The notes beneath the pieces are model-generated. The model had not been told where the DNA came from, searched no databases, and worked only from the letters and a program-made list of their open reading frames with translations. A stretch of DNA of 64,000 nucleotides from an uncultured Pontibacter sp. (lineage in GTDB: Bacteria; Bacteroidota; Bacteroidia; Cytophagales; Hymenobacteraceae). Positions 61,791 to 64,000 of the stretch are shown here, piece by piece (within the stretch, counting starts at the first letter, position 1; every line of letters begins with the position of its first letter). Both the position numbers and the translations under genes were made by a program. The stretch lies in contig CANMMP010000002.1 in the NCBI GenBank assembly GCA_947499125.1, positions 124,001 to 188,000 of the forward strand, read 5' to 3'.

Positions 61791-62411
61791 GTCATTTCGT
61801 CCATCGGGAGAAATCTTATATGCCTTATAGCTGGTGAATTTACCCCTTCCCAACCTTCCCCTAAAAACAGGAGAAGGAGCCAACTATATTTTTATTTTTC
61901 ATTTCGAACAGTGTGAGAAATCTGAGCTCTATAGTTTGCTTTTCTTCCGATCTGATTCAAGCTATCCTTCCATAGTTCCCTCTAATCCTGGGAGCTTTAC
62001 TTGCCTATCGTTTTATAGCTGGCTTTGGTGCCCTCACGGCCGGGAGGCCTCGTCTTCGGGCATCGCGCTGTGCGAATCTCTTTTGCTCGTGCCTCGCAAT
62101 GCCTGCGGCACCAGATATTCACAAGGCGCTCAACCCAAAGACTGTGATCTTTCTCATAGCTATAGTTCATGTATAGTTTGAAACGATAAGCTTCGAGATT
62201 TATCGTGGCTATAGTTCCGTAAGGACAGGTCGCGACCTGTCCACTCTTGGACTGCAACTATAGAACTATAATTCAAACTATAGCCAAAGCCGAAAGTCCC
62301 CCTTTGAAGGGGGTGTAGGGGGATGTTAAAACTCCAACTATGAAAATATAGCCAAAGCTACTGCTATTCCTGTCCCTGCCGGGCCAGTTGAGTTTGGAGA
62401 CTCGCGCCAGC
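61791..62411 (+). repeat. Mosaic repeat island R5
   Basis: A TCATTTCGTCCATCGGGAGAAATC unit (from 61792), a REP-like CCTTCCCCTAAAAACAGGAG unit (61849-61878), ATTTCGAACAGTGTGAGAAATC (61899-61920), the core with CTCACGGCCGGGAGGCCTCG and AGGCGCTCAACCCAAAGACTG (62032-62144), the 20-base palindrome (62223-62242), CCCCCTTTGAAGGGGG with head TAGGGGGATG (62295-62325), and a final stem-loop to CTCGCGCCAGC (62411). No gene is seen in 61655-62470. Confidence 0.85.
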
Positions 62412-62470
62412 AAATTAAAAATCACTTGAATCCTTTAATCTTGTAAATCTAAGTTCAGAGAACTTAACCT

Positions 62471-63055
62471 TTACATCCACACTACCTTTTCACTTAAAGG
62501 CGTAGTCCTTTTACCTTTATGAGCAGAATTCTCTGCGTAGCCCAAATACAGTATCCCCAACACAATGTCTTCTTCGCGTAAACGGAGCATTTCTTTCATA
62601 GCGGGGTGGTAAGCCATGCCGCCGGAGCCCCAGTAGCTGGCAATTCCTAAGGCTGTAGCACCGAGTAACAGGTTTTGGATGGCGCAGGAGGTAGCCGCGA
62701 TCTCTTCCAGTACTGGAATCTTTGGCAAATCGCCGCGGCGCATGTAAGCAACTATAATATGAGAGGCTTTATCACCCATGTGCAGCAACTTCTCATATTT
62801 CTCGGGTTGGTACTTTTCTTCCGGAGTCTCCTGTTTGTAAAGTTCGGTGTGCTCCTGGCAGAACAGTGCAACTTTAGCACCAGCATAAACTATAAAACGC
62901 CAAGGCTCGGTATGGCCGTGGGTTGGTGCCCAATCAGCAAGCTCCAGTAGCTGGGTTATCTGTTCTGCTGGAATTTTCTGCCCGTTTAGTTTGGGTGGCT
63001 TGGTGGTGCGGCGGGTGCGAATCACCTGGCTTATAGTTGAGAAAAGATCGTTCAT
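62471..63055 (-). CDS. Nitroreductase family protein (YdjA-like)
   Basis: A 194-residue flavoprotein. IRTRRTTKPPKLNGQKIP opens the FMN site, LADWAPTHGHTEPWRFIV is the central motif with the YdjA-type THGHTEPWRF, and IASYWGSGGMAYHPAMKEML completes the pocket. It should reduce small electrophiles with NAD(P)H. It is distinct from the nitroreductase at 22403. ATG 63053-63055. Confidence 0.92.
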   Translation of the reverse strand: MNDLFSTISQVIRTRRTTKPPKLNGQKIPAEQITQLLELADWAPTHGHTEPWRFIVYAGAKVALFCQEHTELYKQETPEEKYQPEKYEKLLHMGDKASHIIVAYMRRGDLPKIPVLEEIAATSCAIQNLLLGATALGIASYWGSGGMAYHPAMKEMLRLREEDIVLGILYLGYAENSAHKGKRTTPLSEKVVWM

Positions 63056-63107
63056 ATAATATAAATAAAGATCAGAGGGAAAGGTTTTTTTAAATAGCCT
63101 AAAAGCA

Positions 63108-63151
63108 AATGGCTAAACTACTGAACTATAGTTTCAGCAATTTAGCCATTT
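63108..63151. terminator. Hairpin between nitroreductase and phosphohexomutase genes
   Basis: AATGGCTAAA is mirrored by TTTAGCCATT with a 23-base loop containing the full palindrome AACTATAGTT. It lies just past the minus-strand stop at 63171 and is probably its terminator. Confidence 0.6.
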
Positions 63152-63170
63152 AACAATTCAGCAATTAAGC

Positions 63171-64000
63171 CTACTTCAGTTTCAGATCAACCAGAATCTG
63201 CTCGATCTTAGCATTCAGTTGCTGCTCTACAGCATCGTAATCGTTTTTAGAAGCCAGTGGCTCGTTTACGCTGATGTAGAACTTGATCTTTGGTTCGGTG
63301 CCGGATGGGCGAGCTGAGATCTTACTGCCGTCTTCAGTCAGGTATTGCAGTACGTTAGAGCTCTCTAAACCAAGCTTGCTTTCTTCTCCGGTTACTAAAT
63401 TTTTACGTATGCTTAGTTTATAGTCGCTTACTTCTACCACTTTAGAGCCGGCTATAGTTTGAGGTGGGTTGGCGCGCATGTCGGCCATCATCTGCTGAAT
63501 TTCTTCGGCGCCGCGTTGTCCTTTTTTAGTGAACGATACCAGCTCTTCTTTGTAGAAGTTATATTTGGTATACATCTCCACCATCATCTCAAACAGGCTC
63601 TGGCCATTATCCTTGGCAACAGCAGCCATTTCAGCTATCAGTGCGCAGGCTGAGATGCCGTCTTTATCGCGCACAAAGTCACCGATCATGTAACCGTAGC
63701 TCTCTTCTCCACCGCCAATGTAGGTTTCCTTGCCTTCCAACTCACGGATCTTCTCGGCAATGTATTTAAAGCCAGTCAGGGTTTCGTAGTGCTTTACACC
63801 GTGACTTTCAGCTATATCCTTTATCAGGTCGGTGGTAACGATGGTTTTAACTATAAACTCTTTGCCCGTAAGCTTACCGGCTTTTTGCCAGGCTTGCAGG
63901 AGGTAGTTTATTAAAAGGGCACCGGTCTGGTTACCGTTCAGCAGTTCAAACTCACCTTTCAAGTTCTTAACGGCGATGCCTACGCGGTCCGAGTCCGGGT
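63171..64000 (-). CDS. Phosphoglucomutase/phosphomannomutase, C-terminal part (partial)
   Basis: The minus-strand frame runs off the right edge, so only the last ~276 residues are visible. It begins inside the metal-binding loop (PDSDRVGIA). GGEESYGYMIGDFVRDKDG is the sugar-binding loop of domain 3, and RPSGTEPKIKFYISV the phosphate-binding loop of domain 4. The enzyme interconverts hexose 1- and 6-phosphates. An apparent start near 63962 is internal; the true start lies beyond the window. Confidence 0.93.
   Translation of the reverse strand, partial: PDSDRVGIAVKNLKGEFELLNGNQTGALLINYLLQAWQKAGKLTGKEFIVKTIVTTDLIKDIAESHGVKHYETLTGFKYIAEKIRELEGKETYIGGGEESYGYMIGDFVRDKDGISACALIAEMAAVAKDNGQSLFEMMVEMYTKYNFYKEELVSFTKKGQRGAEEIQQMMADMRANPPQTIAGSKVVEVSDYKLSIRKNLVTGEESKLGLESSNVLQYLTEDGSKISARPSGTEPKIKFYISVNEPLASKNDYDAVEQQLNAKIEQILVDLKLK

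Overview
The window comes from a Bacteroidota chromosome, most likely the order Cytophagales, family Hymenobacteraceae, and probably a Pontibacter-like organism. This is inferred from gene content (BlaI/BlaR-type regulator with TonB-C modules, DUF4846, two-subunit transketolase, Mpl-type Mur ligase), from promoters of the Bacteroidota type (TTTG-N19-TAnnTTTG), from weak Shine-Dalgarno usage, and from many Sec signal peptides and lipoboxes. No rRNA or prophage was seen, and no CRISPR array or transposase gene.

Layout. 1-8.7 kb: end of an unknown gene, an ABC exporter pair, a DUF3267 membrane protein, an S10 carboxypeptidase, an AT-rich stretch with an orphan lipoprotein, PhzF, a DUF885 lipoprotein and a DUF421 pair. 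8.9-13.6 kb: M14 carboxypeptidase, repeat island R1, DoxX, a lipoprotein, surE. 13.7-18.2 kb: a TonB-C/BlaR1/BlaI sensing locus. 18.3-28 kb: phosphatase, GNAT, glycosyltransferase, Nudix, R2, nitroreductase-pirin, TerB-like protein, nucleotidyltransferase, phosphoesterase, serine hydrolase. 28-38 kb: a DUF559 nuclease pseudogene between inverted repeats, a broken DUF4846 gene, a 1099-residue amidohydrolase, rlmD, a second inverted-repeat island, thiL. 38-48 kb: M23 peptidase, fabG, two membrane paralogues, a VWA protein, R3, two tRNA-Lys genes, a TPR/SH3 protein and an ECF sigma/anti-sigma/Spy operon. 48-64 kb: transketolase halves split by a VWA gene, Bcp, M23, FAH, M48, R4, exonuclease-Mpl, dnaB, R5, nitroreductase, and the end of a phosphohexomutase gene.

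Most genes are ordinary envelope, metabolism and housekeeping functions in short operons closed by strong hairpins. The unusual content lies between and within the genes. (1) Two 7-letter words, TATAGTT and TATACTT (either strand), occur far above expectation in both coding and non-coding DNA. (2) Five mosaic repeat islands (R1-R5), all in the same orientation, are built from palindromic REP-like units. (3) One of these REP-like units flanks a DUF559 endonuclease reading frame as 43-base inverted arms (42/43 identical). This resembles the RAYT/REP arrangement but uses a different enzyme family, and is the best candidate here for an undescribed system. (4) Three genes carry a single in-frame stop with homologous coding continuing after it.
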